Below, piece after piece: positions 24,628-33,924 of a stretch of 64,000 nucleotides of DNA. A model generated the notes under the pieces. The model saw nothing but the letters and a program-made list of their open reading frames with translations, made no database searches and was not told the origin of the DNA. A program made the position numbers and the translations under genes. Numbering within the stretch: the stretch's first letter is position 1; each line of letters begins with the position of its first letter. The stretch comes from Salipaludibacillus agaradhaerens (lineage in GTDB: Bacteria; Bacillota; Bacilli; Bacillales; Salisediminibacteriaceae): positions 4,242,869 through 4,306,868 of the forward strand of contig NZ_KV917378.1 in NCBI RefSeq assembly GCF_002019735.1, in the 5' to 3' direction.

Positions 24628-25602
24628 ATGAAATACATGAACTTATTGATTATTTGTTCCCTTTTATTCCTTTTAACTGGCTGTTCTAGTTCTGGTAGTC
24701 AAGACCTGTATACAAGTAAAATAGGTTTACTTCTACCACACACCATTGACGATCAAGGATGGAATAGCAAAGGTTACCGAGGTATGCTAAAAGTCCAATC
24801 CTCTTTAAATATGGAGATCTTAATGCGAGAGGATACAAGTACGTATGAATCTGTTAGCACAGCTGTGCAAGAGTTTGTAAGAGAAGATGTATCTTTAATC
24901 ATTGGTCATAGCCATATTTACGCTGATATTTTTATGATGTTAAAAGATGAGTACCCTGATATCCATTTTGTTAGTTTTAATGGTGATGTAGAAGGTGATA
25001 ATATTACAAGCCTTCATTTTGAAGGGTATGCAATGGGGTATTTTGCTGGAATGCTAGCTAGTGAGCTTTCCGAAACAGAGATCATTGGCGTTATTGGGGC
25101 ATTTCAATTTCAACCAGAAGTCCAAGGATTTAAAGATGGTGCAATCTTTCATAATCCTAATACCACAGTACTTGTCGATTATGTGGATAGCTGGATAAAC
25201 AAAGATAAAGCGATAACTATATTTCATGATATGAAGGAAGAAGAAAGTGATATCTTTTATCCAGCAGGAGATGGATTCCATATTGACATTATAGAGGAAG
25301 TAAAAAAAGAGGGGCTTCATGCTATCGGCTATGTAGGAGATCAACTTGATTTAGGTGAATCGGTTATCTTAACGAGTACGGTGCAAGAAGTGGAAGACTT
25401 ATATGAATATATTGCAAAACAATATTTAAGTGGTGAATTAGCCAGTGGTAATCAATACTTTGATTTTCAGGAAGGCGTTATTTCCTTAGGGGAATTTGGA
25501 CAGGAAGTACCAGAAGAGACTGTCCAATGGCTGACAGAAGTAGTTGACACTTATATTGAAACGAGTGAGCTTCCGAATGAACATACAAACGTTTCTTATT
25601 AG
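24628..25602 (+). CDS. med: Med-like BMP-family lipoprotein
   Basis: 324 residues with a signal peptide ending in lipobox LTGC (Cys about residue 19) and a basic-membrane-protein (PnrA/BMP) fold. Stretches such as IGLLLPHTIDDQGWNSKGY, YPAGDG, GLHAIGYVGDQLDLGE and VILTSTVQ closely follow B. subtilis Med, a positive regulator of comK. The start follows AAGGAGG. In B. subtilis med is followed by comZ and fabHA. Here fabH follows, but no ComZ is recognisable. How a lipoprotein influences competence is not clear. Confidence 0.88.
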   Translation: MKYMNLLIICSLLFLLTGCSSSGSQDLYTSKIGLLLPHTIDDQGWNSKGYRGMLKVQSSLNMEILMREDTSTYESVSTAVQEFVREDVSLIIGHSHIYADIFMMLKDEYPDIHFVSFNGDVEGDNITSLHFEGYAMGYFAGMLASELSETEIIGVIGAFQFQPEVQGFKDGAIFHNPNTTVLVDYVDSWINKDKAITIFHDMKEEESDIFYPAGDGFHIDIIEEVKKEGLHAIGYVGDQLDLGESVILTSTVQEVEDLYEYIAKQYLSGELASGNQYFDFQEGVISLGEFGQEVPEETVQWLTEVVDTYIETSELPNEHTNVSY

Positions 25603-25615
25603 GCTCACGCACACT

Positions 25616-25774
25616 TTATCACAGATAACCGTCCGTAAAGCTCCCGGCTCAAAATAGGGTAAAAAGAGAAAAAACGATATAGTGTGGAGCTAGCGGCCGG
25701 TAAGGTCCTGATTAAACTCAACTACCAATCAGTGATAGAAGAACAAAAATGACCACTGATTAAAGGTTCGTTAT
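25616..25774 (+). repeat. Dispersed repeat, full-length copy (copy 3)
   Basis: About 159 bp, starting TTTATCACAGATAACCGTCC and ending GATTAAAGGTTCGTTATA, 14 bases after the med stop. Stem 1: ACCGTCCG...AGCTCC pairs with GGAGCT...CGGCCGGT. Stem 2: ACCAATCAGTG pairs with CACTGATTAAAGGT. This is the reference copy for the family. Confidence 0.85.
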
Positions 25775-25921
25775 AATTAAAAGGCTATAAGAAAAATGAT
25801 TAACTCTCATGCATTAGGCAAATTATTTTCCCCTCTGCTAGTCACCTGTTAAAATAAATAAACAAGTATATAGAATTAGAAGGTTCACAAAATATGATGA
25901 TCCTATAAAGGAGACTAAAAT

Positions 25922-26263
25922 ATGTCTGAACATGAACAATCTAAAGCGATCAGAAAAATGGCAGACAGAATCGTAAAGGGCTATCAGGCTGTACATGAAA
26001 AAAACTATCAAGAAGCGAAAGAACTGTTAGAGCCGTTACTGCCATTGTTTCATCATGAAGAGAAACCTAACATAACATTACTTAGCTATACATGTATTGC
26101 ACAAATTGGGTCAAAGGATATTGACGCTTTTTTAAAGTCGTATGAAGAATTGAAGACATTTGAACCTACGACAGAAAAGGAAACGGCTTTAGTTCAACGA
26201 GTGGATGAGATGTTTGAAGAGCTTATGAGTGCGATTAGCGTTAATCGTGACGAGTCCAACTAA
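25922..26263 (+). CDS. Unrecognised 113-aa helical protein
   Basis: A soluble, highly charged protein that looks all-helical, with KALLEPLLPLF-like segments and spacing reminiscent of a tetratricopeptide-type repeat (YQAVHEKNYQEAKELLEPLL). TAAAGGAGAC precedes the ATG. It occupies the place of comZ/yjzB in B. subtilis but resembles neither. Function unknown. Confidence 0.7.
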   Translation: MSEHEQSKAIRKMADRIVKGYQAVHEKNYQEAKELLEPLLPLFHHEEKPNITLLSYTCIAQIGSKDIDAFLKSYEELKTFEPTTEKETALVQRVDEMFEELMSAISVNRDESN

Positions 26264-26380
26264 GTTGTAGAGCTTAAGGGCTCATATAAATTAAGTTGCA
26301 TGGTAATCGTTTTTTTCGGTGTCATCGTTGCACGCGCGTTTTTTATAATAAGAAGTAGAAACTTTGGCAATAAAAGAGGA

Positions 26381-26409
26381 TTGCTTTTTTTTTAGTACTA
26401 GGTCATAAT
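26381..26409 (+). promoter_or_regulatory. fabH promoter with FapR operator
   Basis: TTGCTT at 26381 and CATAAT at 26404 are 17 bases apart. TTTAGTACTAGGTCATAAT at 26391-26409 closely matches the FapR box (TTAGTACCNxxTCTTAAT type) and fills the promoter. FapR represses fatty acid synthesis genes until malonyl-CoA rises. Confidence 0.75.
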
Positions 26410-26445
26410 CATAAGTATAAATTTTAGTTTTGAGGAGGCTGCAAG

Positions 26446-27378
26446 ATGCAAGCTGGAATTTGGGGAATAGGAACATATACACCAGAACAGGTCCTCACTA
26501 ATAAAGACCTAGAGAAAAGAATTGACACATCTGATGAATGGATCAGAACACGTACAGGTATTGAGGAGCGTCGTATTGCCTCTGAGTCAATAGATACATC
26601 ACATATGAGCTTTTTTGCCGCTAAAGATGCATTAGAAAAGGCCGGTGTGAAAGCTGAAGAATTAGACATGATTATCGTAGCAACCGTCACACCTGATCAG
26701 AGCTTCCCTTCTGTATCATCAATGATTCAAGCACAGCTGGGAGCTACAAAAGCAGCAGCTATGGATGTGAGTGCGGCTTGTGCAGGATTTGTTTATGGTC
26801 TTGTAGTGGCTAAACAGTTTATTGAAACAAATACGTTTAAACATGTTCTCGTGATTGGGACTGAAAAATTATCCAAACTTGTGGATTGGGAAGATCGAAA
26901 TACAGCTGTATTATTTGGAGACGGCTCCGGAGCTGCTGTTTTGGGACCTGTTTCTGATGATAAAGGCATTCTTTCATTCGAGCTAGGTTCAGATGGAACG
27001 GGTGGCGATCATATTAGAATGGACGACTATTTATTTATGAATGGGAGAGAAGTTTTTAAATTTGCTGTCAGACAGATGGGAGAGTCATCTTTAAACGTTG
27101 TTAAAAAAGCTGGTTTGGAAAAAGAAGATGTAGATTTCCTTGTTCCACACCAGGCAAATATTCGGATTATGGAAGCTGCGAGACAACGACTTGACCTTCC
27201 AGAAGAAAAGATGTCTAAAACAGTGAACAAATATGGTAATACGTCCTCTGCTTCAATTCCGTTATCACTGGCACATGAATTAGAAGAAGGAAAAATAAAA
27301 GATGGCGATATTGTTGTCATTGTAGGTTTTGGTGCTGGTCTTGTATGGGGAGCGGCCACAATTAGGTGGGGACGATAA
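26446..27378 (+). CDS. fabH: 3-oxoacyl-ACP synthase III FabH
   Basis: FabH starts fatty acid synthesis by condensing an acyl-CoA primer with malonyl-ACP. The 310 residues contain the active-site Cys in [12 protein letters not shown] (near 112), His in [11 protein letters not shown] (near 235) and Asn in [11 protein letters not shown] (near 265). The start follows GAGGAGG. Position ahead of fabF corresponds to B. subtilis fabHA. A FapR box overlaps its promoter. Confidence 0.95.
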   Translation: MQAGIWGIGTYTPEQVLTNKDLEKRIDTSDEWIRTRTGIEERRIASESIDTSHMSFFAAKDALEKAGVKAEELDMIIVATVTPDQSFPSVSSMIQAQLGATKAAAMDVSAACAGFVYGLVVAKQFIETNTFKHVLVIGTEKLSKLVDWEDRNTAVLFGDGSGAAVLGPVSDDKGILSFELGSDGTGGDHIRMDDYLFMNGREVFKFAVRQMGESSLNVVKKAGLEKEDVDFLVPHQANIRIMEAARQRLDLPEEKMSKTVNKYGNTSSASIPLSLAHELEEGKIKDGDIVVIVGFGAGLVWGAATIRWGR

Positions 27379-27538
27379 GCTAGCAAGCCATGCTAGATAG
27401 TTGAATAGGCTATATTTTAATAACAATCAATGTCTGTATGAAAAGATACCATTAATCTATTGAACAGCTTTATATAAAAGTTTTTTGGCCATTATAATTG
27501 TTTTTTTGAAGTGAGCAAAAAGAAAGGGGTAAACAATC

Positions 27539-28777
27539 GTGACAAAAAATAGAGTAGTTGTAACTGGTGTAGGTGCGGTAACACCATTAGCAAATAACAT
27601 GGAAGATACGTGGGGAAAGTTAGTAAAAGGGGAATCAGGTATTGATTATCTTTCAAAATTTGAAGAAGGTATGTTCCCTGCCACAGTGGCCGCGCAAGCT
27701 GATGATTTTGACCCAGCATTATATATGGATGTTAAAGAAGCCCGAAAAATGGATCGCTTTACACAATTTGCTGTAGCTAGTGCCCATATGGCTGTAAAAG
27801 ATGCCAATTTAACAATTGATGATTCAAACGCAGAGCGTATAGGCGTTTGGATTGGTTCGGGTATAGGTGGTATGGAAACATATGAAAAGCAGTTTCGACT
27901 TTATGAGAAGCGTGGCTATAGAAGAGTTTCACCATTTTTTGTGCCCATGCTCATCCCTGATATGGCTTCAGGTCAAGTATCTATAAGCTTGGGAGCTAAA
28001 GGGATTAACTCTTGTTCAGTGACAGCCTGTGCCTCAGGTGCTAATTCTATTGGTGATGCATTCAAAGTCATTCAACGTGGTGACGCTGATATTATGATTA
28101 CAGGGGGGGCAGAAGCACCTCTTACCGAAATGTCTTTCGCCGGTTTCTCTTCCGCACGCGCTCTATCCACCAATGGTGATCCAAAGACGGCTAGTCGCCC
28201 ATTTGATAAAAATAGAGATGGATTTGTTATGGGTGAAGGGGCAGCTATTCTAATCCTAGAATCGTTAGACTCTGCTAAAAAGCGGGGAGCGACGATAATT
28301 GGTGAAATTATTGGCTATGGTGCTACCGGTGATGCCTACCATGTGACTGCGCCAGCGCCAGAAGGTGAAGGCGCCGTTAGAGCAATGAAACAGGCTTTAA
28401 CCGATGCTGGATTGCAACCGGAGGAAGTTGGCTACCTAAACGCTCATGGAACAAGTACAGAATACAACGATAAGTACGAAACGATGGCAGCTAAAACTGT
28501 TTTCGGAAATTACGCTGCAAAACTACCGATTAGTTCAACAAAATCAATGACTGGACATCTATTAGGCGCAGCAGGTGCTTTAGAAGCCATTATTTCCTTG
28601 AGAACAATTAATGAAGGACTTATTTTACCTACAATGAATTATGAAACACCAGATCCGGATTGTGATTTAGATTATGTTCCAAATGAAGCGAGACAAGCAG
28701 ATGTCTCAGTTGCCATGAGTAATTCACTCGGCTTCGGCGGCCATAATGTATCTTTAATCTTTAAACGATATGAGTAA
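27539..28777 (+). CDS. fabF: 3-oxoacyl-ACP synthase II FabF
   Basis: The elongating ketosynthase, 412 residues, with the Cys-His-His triad: [13 protein letters not shown] (Cys near 163), [12 protein letters not shown] (His near 303) and [13 protein letters not shown] (His near 339). GTG is the start, supported by AAAGGGG. The 160 bases between fabH and fabF hold a possible extra -10 (TATAAT near 27494), so fabF may also be transcribed alone. A terminator follows. Confidence 0.95.
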   Translation: MTKNRVVVTGVGAVTPLANNMEDTWGKLVKGESGIDYLSKFEEGMFPATVAAQADDFDPALYMDVKEARKMDRFTQFAVASAHMAVKDANLTIDDSNAERIGVWIGSGIGGMETYEKQFRLYEKRGYRRVSPFFVPMLIPDMASGQVSISLGAKGINSCSVTACASGANSIGDAFKVIQRGDADIMITGGAEAPLTEMSFAGFSSARALSTNGDPKTASRPFDKNRDGFVMGEGAAILILESLDSAKKRGATIIGEIIGYGATGDAYHVTAPAPEGEGAVRAMKQALTDAGLQPEEVGYLNAHGTSTEYNDKYETMAAKTVFGNYAAKLPISSTKSMTGHLLGAAGALEAIISLRTINEGLILPTMNYETPDPDCDLDYVPNEARQADVSVAMSNSLGFGGHNVSLIFKRYE

Positions 28778-28794
28778 TACACGTTTTCTCTTAG

Positions 28795-28826
28795 AGAGCT
28801 AGGATAACATTCTAGCTCTTTTTTTG
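28795..28826 (+). terminator. Terminator of fabH-fabF
   Basis: AGAGCTAG pairs with CTAGCTCT, followed by TTTTTTT. Confidence 0.85.
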
Positions 28827-29312
28827 TATGCTGTTCCCTTAAAATTTTTTATTGAATGATGTTCAACACGAATAAGCGAATAATGCTAAATAATGTCCAT
28901 CACATGGTTGATAAAAAATGGACTTGAAGTGAAAGATGATGACTCCTGAAGACGCAACGATATCTGAAGGACCAGTGGTGTCAACGTTTTATCATATTTT
29001 GTAGTCCTCTAGAAGGCGTGCTTCTGTAGCTGAGAATCAATGTGTGAGTGTTTTTTTACAGGTATTGTTTGTATGATGAAACCCAATCACTTTAATTTGC
29101 CTTGATAACGGATGAAAGGTGAGGAGACATAGTATTAGGGCGATTATTTTGTAGAGGTATTTTGATGCATTGTTTATGAGTGATGTCATTTAGTCGTTCA
29201 GTCAGTCTTTAGACTGAGGATTAAACAGCCTTCAGATCGTTCAGATTTGTCTCCTTGTTTAATACAATTAAGTTATCACATAGATAGTATGTTAGGAAAA
29301 GAGGAGATAAAC
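28827..29312. other. Intergenic region before the ABC/lia cluster
   Basis: No supported gene. The right end carries a perfect palindrome at 29202-29217 and a plausible -10 (TACAAT near 29263) for the ABC transporter genes. Confidence 0.5.
29202..29217 (+). promoter_or_regulatory. Candidate LiaR-type operator
   Basis: TCAGTCT-TT-AGACTGA is a perfect 7+7 palindrome about 60 bases upstream of the likely start of the ABC operon. ACT/AGT half sites are typical of LiaR/VraR sites, and liaFSR follows in the same direction. The assignment is inferred. Confidence 0.45.
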
Positions 29313-30263
29313 ATGGAGCCGATCTTTGAAGTGAAAAATGTTACTAAAAGCTATAAAAAAGGAAGTATTACAGCCAATTCTGATATTTCGATGTCTGTTC
29401 ATAAAGGTGAAATTCTTGGTTTACTTGGTCCAAATGGTGCAGGAAAGTCCACTCTTATTAAACAAATGGTTGCGCACACTGACTCCACAGACGGAGTGAT
29501 TACTTACAAGGGAATAAATGTTAAAAATCAGGCGAAAAGGGTTAGTCGAGAAGTGGCCTATTATAGTCAGGAACCAGCATCATTAACTAGTTTGAAAGTT
29601 AAAGAAGCCATTTATTTCTGTGGAAGGCTACGCGGGTTGACGCGAAAAAGTGCAGATGCTGAGACAGCTAAACTTATAGGGCAATTAGGCTTGGATGAGG
29701 TACAGCATAAAATGTTACAGCGAATATCAGGAGGTCAGAAACGTCTTGCCGGTATTGGTACAACGTTAATTGGAGCTTCACAGGTTCTTATACTAGATGA
29801 ACCAACAAATGAATTGGATCCGAAAAAGCGACGACTTGTATGGGATATTATTCAGGAAAGAAACCGAGATGGTGTCACAATTATTTTAGTCACTCACAAT
29901 ATTTTAGAAGCTGAACAAGTGGTGGATAGGGTAGCCGTTATCAATCATGGTAAATTGTTAGCTTTAGATAAAGTTTCTTCCTTAAAAGAACGTGTCGATC
30001 AACGGTTACGGGTCGATATCACCTTTCAATCAAATGAGGACACTCACTTTATGATGGAAGAATTAGCGACTTTTGGTGCACTTATACCTAAGACAGAGCA
30101 ACAAGCTCGTATGATGATTGAAAAGAATAATCTTGCTGACATTATTGAATTTATCCAATCTCGAGAAGATATCCATTCTTACGCGATAACACCACCGACT
30201 CTCGAAGATGTTTATTTTCATATTGATGGTGATTTAAATAAGGAGGAGCCGTCTTATGTCTAA
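29313..30263 (+). CDS. ABC transporter ATP-binding protein
   Basis: 316 residues: Walker A GPNGAGKST (near 40), ABC signature ISGGQKRLAGIG (near 138), Walker B VLILDEPTNELDP and switch His in LVTHN, then a C-terminal extension of about 90 residues as in ABC-2/CcmA/NatA-type exporter ATPases. The start at 29313 follows GAGGAG. It overlaps the permease gene by 8 bases. With the liaFSR genes behind it, drug or lipid export in cell-envelope stress is a reasonable guess; the substrate is unknown. Confidence 0.9.
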   Translation: MEPIFEVKNVTKSYKKGSITANSDISMSVHKGEILGLLGPNGAGKSTLIKQMVAHTDSTDGVITYKGINVKNQAKRVSREVAYYSQEPASLTSLKVKEAIYFCGRLRGLTRKSADAETAKLIGQLGLDEVQHKMLQRISGGQKRLAGIGTTLIGASQVLILDEPTNELDPKKRRLVWDIIQERNRDGVTIILVTHNILEAEQVVDRVAVINHGKLLALDKVSSLKERVDQRLRVDITFQSNEDTHFMMEELATFGALIPKTEQQARMMIEKNNLADIIEFIQSREDIHSYAITPPTLEDVYFHIDGDLNKEEPSYV

Positions 30264-31047
30264 TTTAGAGACTCATCAGCTCGTGTTTGAAACGTCAAGG
30301 ATTAAACAATTTTTTATAGAAGGTTGGATATTGTTTCGCATTCAACTTTCCATTATCCGTGAAAGTTGGGCACTCATCTTTATTTTGGCTTCTGTTTTCC
30401 CTTTTACGACGTTAATGTTCTTAAAGTTTTTTACGGAAAACCCTAGCGACGAGCTGATTATGCGGATGATTACTGGCAATATGTTATTTGCTTTAATCAT
30501 AATGGGGATGAATGTGATGGCCCAAGATATTTCCTCGCAGAAGCATCAAGGTCATTTTACATTTTATGCGTCGTTGCCGATCGCTAAACTTAACTTTGTT
30601 TTAGCTAATTTGTTCCGTGGCATGTTAATGAGCTTTCCATCATTTATTATTCTAGGAGTCATTGGTCAAGTCGTCTATGAGGTTCAGTTTAAGCTAAGCT
30701 TTGGCATTATCCCTGTTGCTTTCTTAACGATTATGAGTGTTGTTGGAATCGGTGTATTTCTTGGATTTTGGTCACCTAACCTTCAGCTGACGAATTTACT
30801 TGTGCAAGCATTAATGATGTTTGTCAGCTTTCTCACACCAATTATGGTGGATATGAACCAACTTCCCGTCATCTTGAAATGGGTCTCTTACATGTTTCCC
30901 ACGACATACGCTGCCACAGCGTTAAGAGAATTATTAATAGTTGGATGGACGTGGACGGTGACAGTTAATACTCTCGTACTTCTTTGCTTCACCATAGTGT
31001 CTTATATATTAATTGTGAAAAAAATTAATTGGCGAATGGAAACGTAA
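30256..31047 (+). CDS. ABC-2 type permease
   Basis: 263 residues with six likely membrane segments and an ABC-2 exporter fold (YMFPTTYAATALRELL near the end). AAGGAGGAG precedes the ATG, and it overlaps the ATPase gene. It would form the membrane channel of the exporter. liaF begins 79 bases downstream. Confidence 0.88.
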   Translation: MSNLETHQLVFETSRIKQFFIEGWILFRIQLSIIRESWALIFILASVFPFTTLMFLKFFTENPSDELIMRMITGNMLFALIIMGMNVMAQDISSQKHQGHFTFYASLPIAKLNFVLANLFRGMLMSFPSFIILGVIGQVVYEVQFKLSFGIIPVAFLTIMSVVGIGVFLGFWSPNLQLTNLLVQALMMFVSFLTPIMVDMNQLPVILKWVSYMFPTTYAATALRELLIVGWTWTVTVNTLVLLCFTIVSYILIVKKINWRMET

Positions 31048-31126
31048 AGGATACAATATAAGACAAGGGAGTTGGCTGGTGACGCCTCCGGTCGTGTCCT
31101 CCATGCTAATTGAGGTGAAATAAAGT

Positions 31127-32002
31127 ATGAAGAAGTTTATTGGAATTATCATTTTAATAACAGGTATTCTTTTTTTACTTGTAAATACTGGCACGATTGA
31201 TGCTAGTGTTACAAACATTTTAACAACATTTTGGCCGATTGTTGTGATAGTTCTAGGTATAAAAATTTTATTTGAAGGAATTGTTTTTTTCTTTCATGGG
31301 TTAAAAAGAGACCGCTGGCACATCGGTAAAATTTTATGGGGCGCTGTTGTATTGTCAGGTGGCGTTGTTTTGCTAGGTAATCAGGCGGACTGGTTTTATT
31401 ATAGCTTAAGAGATTTTTGGAGCTGGACATGGCCGATAATTATCGTTTATCTCGGCTTTAAAGTGCTGTTTGATAGAGACACGTATGTTGAAGTGTCTTT
31501 AGACAGTGATGATATGGAGAAGGTAAAAAGGCAGAAGAAACAAAAAAGGAAAAAAACGAGGGATGAGAATCGTTTTCCACCTTCATATACAACCACTAAT
31601 AGAGAACAAACAGAGGGTAAGGAGTGGACCAAAAAAAATCATCGAATCTTTATAGGAGAAATGACCTTAGGGCGTCAACCGTGGGAGCCAGATGGCGTTT
31701 ATGTCAATATGGGGATAGGAAGCATTGAGCTCGATTTGACGAAAGCGATCTTAAAAGAAGGTGATAATGTTATAGATGTCACTAATTGGATTGGCTCCGT
31801 AGAAATTTACGTTCCTAAACAAATGGCTGTTCAAGCCGATGCAGAAGTGAAACTTGGGGAAGTAACGTTATTCGATGATAACCATTCAGGTACAGGAAGA
31901 CATGCTACCTATACGAGTCCTGGCTTTCATGATGCTGAGAAGAGGCTTATTCTAAATGTTGCTCTAAGTATTGGAGATGTGGAGGTACTGACTGTTGACT
32001 AA
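31127..32002 (+). CDS. liaF: LiaF-like envelope stress protein
   Basis: 291 residues. The N-terminal half holds about four membrane segments. A basic linker (KRQKKQKRKKTRDE near 130-145) follows, then the LiaF/VraT C-terminal beta domain (GEMTLGRQPWEP, NMGIGSIELDL, SIGDVEVLTVD). LiaF keeps the LiaS kinase inactive when there is no cell-wall damage. It overlaps liaS by 8 bases, a typical lia arrangement. Confidence 0.9.
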   Translation: MKKFIGIIILITGILFLLVNTGTIDASVTNILTTFWPIVVIVLGIKILFEGIVFFFHGLKRDRWHIGKILWGAVVLSGGVVLLGNQADWFYYSLRDFWSWTWPIIIVYLGFKVLFDRDTYVEVSLDSDDMEKVKRQKKQKRKKTRDENRFPPSYTTTNREQTEGKEWTKKNHRIFIGEMTLGRQPWEPDGVYVNMGIGSIELDLTKAILKEGDNVIDVTNWIGSVEIYVPKQMAVQADAEVKLGEVTLFDDNHSGTGRHATYTSPGFHDAEKRLILNVALSIGDVEVLTVD

Positions 32003-33161
32003 GCAAAAGGGGGGAAATAAACAGCTTCGTTCAAAAGATACTAGACTTGAAGGGATGATTTGGGACCTTTTACGCATGCAGTTAAAAGTCATGTTAACCG
32101 CAGGTGGAGCCGTGTATGTCTTTATTATAATTGGTTATACATTTACGACTACGTCAGAAGAACCTATACAGGGAGGCCTTTTTCAGCCATTATTTAATCT
32201 TGGAGAAAATCCGGTTGCCTTATTCGTTATAACGAGTGCTTTAACGGCAATCTTTCTTATATCAGGGTGGTTTTATGCGTATTCATATGGATTATCATTG
32301 AAGAAAACGATTCATCACTTCATACATCAATTAAAACAATTTCACCGAGGTTCTTTAAATAAAAAAATTACCGTCCAAGGACGTGGTGAGTTACAAAAAC
32401 TTGCGAATGAAGTTAATGAATTAACCGATGATTTGGAAAGGCAGATTGTCTCAATGAGACGGCTCGTAAATGAAAATGCGAGCTTAATAGAAGAAGCAGA
32501 AAAAGGGGCAGGATTAGAGGAACGGCGCAAGTTGGCGAGAGATTTACACGATGCTGTCAGTCAAGAGTTGTTTGCTGTATCCATGTCACTAGGAGCTATG
32601 CCTAAAGTACTGGCTAAGAATAAAGAAAATGCAGTGGCTTTATTTAAACAAATTGAGCAGATGGTACACCATGCTCAGCAAGAATTAAGGGCACTTATTA
32701 TGCACTTACGGCCTGTCACGCTAGAAGGAAAATCCTTAACTCAGGCGATGGAAAGTCTTATGGAAGAATTGTGTAAAAAACATCCAGCCATGCATTTTCA
32801 TTGTAACTTAAAAGCCATTCCCCACATGGAAAAGGGAATTGAAGAGCAACTATTTAGAGTTCTTCAAGAAGGGCTATCAAATGTTATGCGCCATGCTAAT
32901 GCTAAAACAGCAACTATAGATGCGAAAATGGGCCAGCATATTTTGCTGATTGTTATGGAAGACGATGGTGACGGATTTGACTCTGAGACTATCCATCAAG
33001 AAAAAACAGGTAATTACGGCCTTCTATCAATGAAAGAACGACTAGTGGAACTCGGTGGTCACTTGACAATCGTCTCTTATCCGGGGAAAGGGACGAAATT
33101 AGAGTTTCGTGTTCCTCTAACTAAACAAATTGATGCTGAAGGGGGAAACAATCGTGACTGA
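31995..33161 (+). CDS. liaS: Sensor kinase LiaS
   Basis: 388 residues: two N-terminal membrane segments (about 32-52 and 75-97), a HAMP-like linker, the HisKA_3 helix with the phosphorylated His in ERRKLARDLHDAVSQELF, and an ATPase domain ending in GNYGLLSMKERLVELGG. It senses envelope stress together with LiaF and phosphorylates LiaR. The start is a TTG supported by GGAGGT eight bases upstream, inside the end of liaF. Confidence 0.92.
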   Translation: MTKQKGGNKQLRSKDTRLEGMIWDLLRMQLKVMLTAGGAVYVFIIIGYTFTTTSEEPIQGGLFQPLFNLGENPVALFVITSALTAIFLISGWFYAYSYGLSLKKTIHHFIHQLKQFHRGSLNKKITVQGRGELQKLANEVNELTDDLERQIVSMRRLVNENASLIEEAEKGAGLEERRKLARDLHDAVSQELFAVSMSLGAMPKVLAKNKENAVALFKQIEQMVHHAQQELRALIMHLRPVTLEGKSLTQAMESLMEELCKKHPAMHFHCNLKAIPHMEKGIEEQLFRVLQEGLSNVMRHANAKTATIDAKMGQHILLIVMEDDGDGFDSETIHQEKTGNYGLLSMKERLVELGGHLTIVSYPGKGTKLEFRVPLTKQIDAEGGNNRD

Positions 33162-33777
33162 AAAAATTAAAGTGTTAGTGGTTGATGATCATGAAATGGT
33201 GCGTATGGGGCTTGTCACATATATAAATGTTGAAGATGACATGGAAGTCGTCGGTGAGGCGGGGGATGGTAAGGAAGCCATTCAAAAGGCAGGTGAGTGC
33301 CTACCGGATGTAATTTTAATGGATTTATTGATGGATAATATGAACGGCATAGAAGCAACAAAAGTTTTATCCAAAACGACGGCTAAAGTCATTGTTTTAA
33401 CGAGTTACCTCGATGACGAAATGTTATTTCCAGTGATAGAAGCAGGAGCATTTAGTTATCTGTTAAAAACATCCAATGCAACAGAAATTGCTGCTGCTAT
33501 TCGTAAAGCTGTCAATGATGAACCAACTTTCCAGGGGCAAGTGACGCAAAAAATGATTCAGTATATGAATGAAAAACCTAAGCATACTGATTTAACAAAT
33601 AGAGAGAAGGAAGTACTTAGTCTTATAGGGAAAGGAAAATCAAACAAAGAGATCGGTGAAGAATTATTTATCGGGATAAAAACAGTGAAAACACATGTCA
33701 GTCATATTCTTTCAAAGCTAGAGCTTGAAGATCGAACTCAAGCTGCGATATATGCAAATAAACATCATTTAGTCTAA
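33154..33777 (+). CDS. liaR: Response regulator LiaR
   Basis: 207 residues: receiver domain with phospho-acceptor Asp in DVILMDLLMDN and a LuxR-type DNA-binding domain (LTNREKEVLSLIGKGKSNKEIG). GTG at 33154 follows GAAGGGGGA. It overlaps liaS by 8 bases. The palindrome at 29.2 kb is a candidate target, so the system may induce its own operon including the ABC exporter. Confidence 0.92.
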   Translation: MTEKIKVLVVDDHEMVRMGLVTYINVEDDMEVVGEAGDGKEAIQKAGECLPDVILMDLLMDNMNGIEATKVLSKTTAKVIVLTSYLDDEMLFPVIEAGAFSYLLKTSNATEIAAAIRKAVNDEPTFQGQVTQKMIQYMNEKPKHTDLTNREKEVLSLIGKGKSNKEIGEELFIGIKTVKTHVSHILSKLELEDRTQAAIYANKHHLV

Positions 33778-33851
33778 CATGTACAGATATTAAAAATGAT
33801 ATCTTAAGCCAGAGAAAACGCTATTTATAGGTGGAGATACCGGACACTTAT

Positions 33852-33924
33852 GTCTTGATTCCCGCAACGACTAATCAGGGGGGAGAAGAACAAAAAAGCC
33901 CATTGATTAAAGGCTCTTTTTATT
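33852..33924 (+). repeat. Dispersed repeat, 3' module (copy 4)
   Basis: It contains GACTAATCAGGGGGG, GAAGAACAAAAAAGCCCA and TTGATTAAAGGCTC with a following TTTT. A diverged copy of the final hairpin, downstream of liaR and ending at the stop of the convergent fnr-like gene. Confidence 0.6.
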
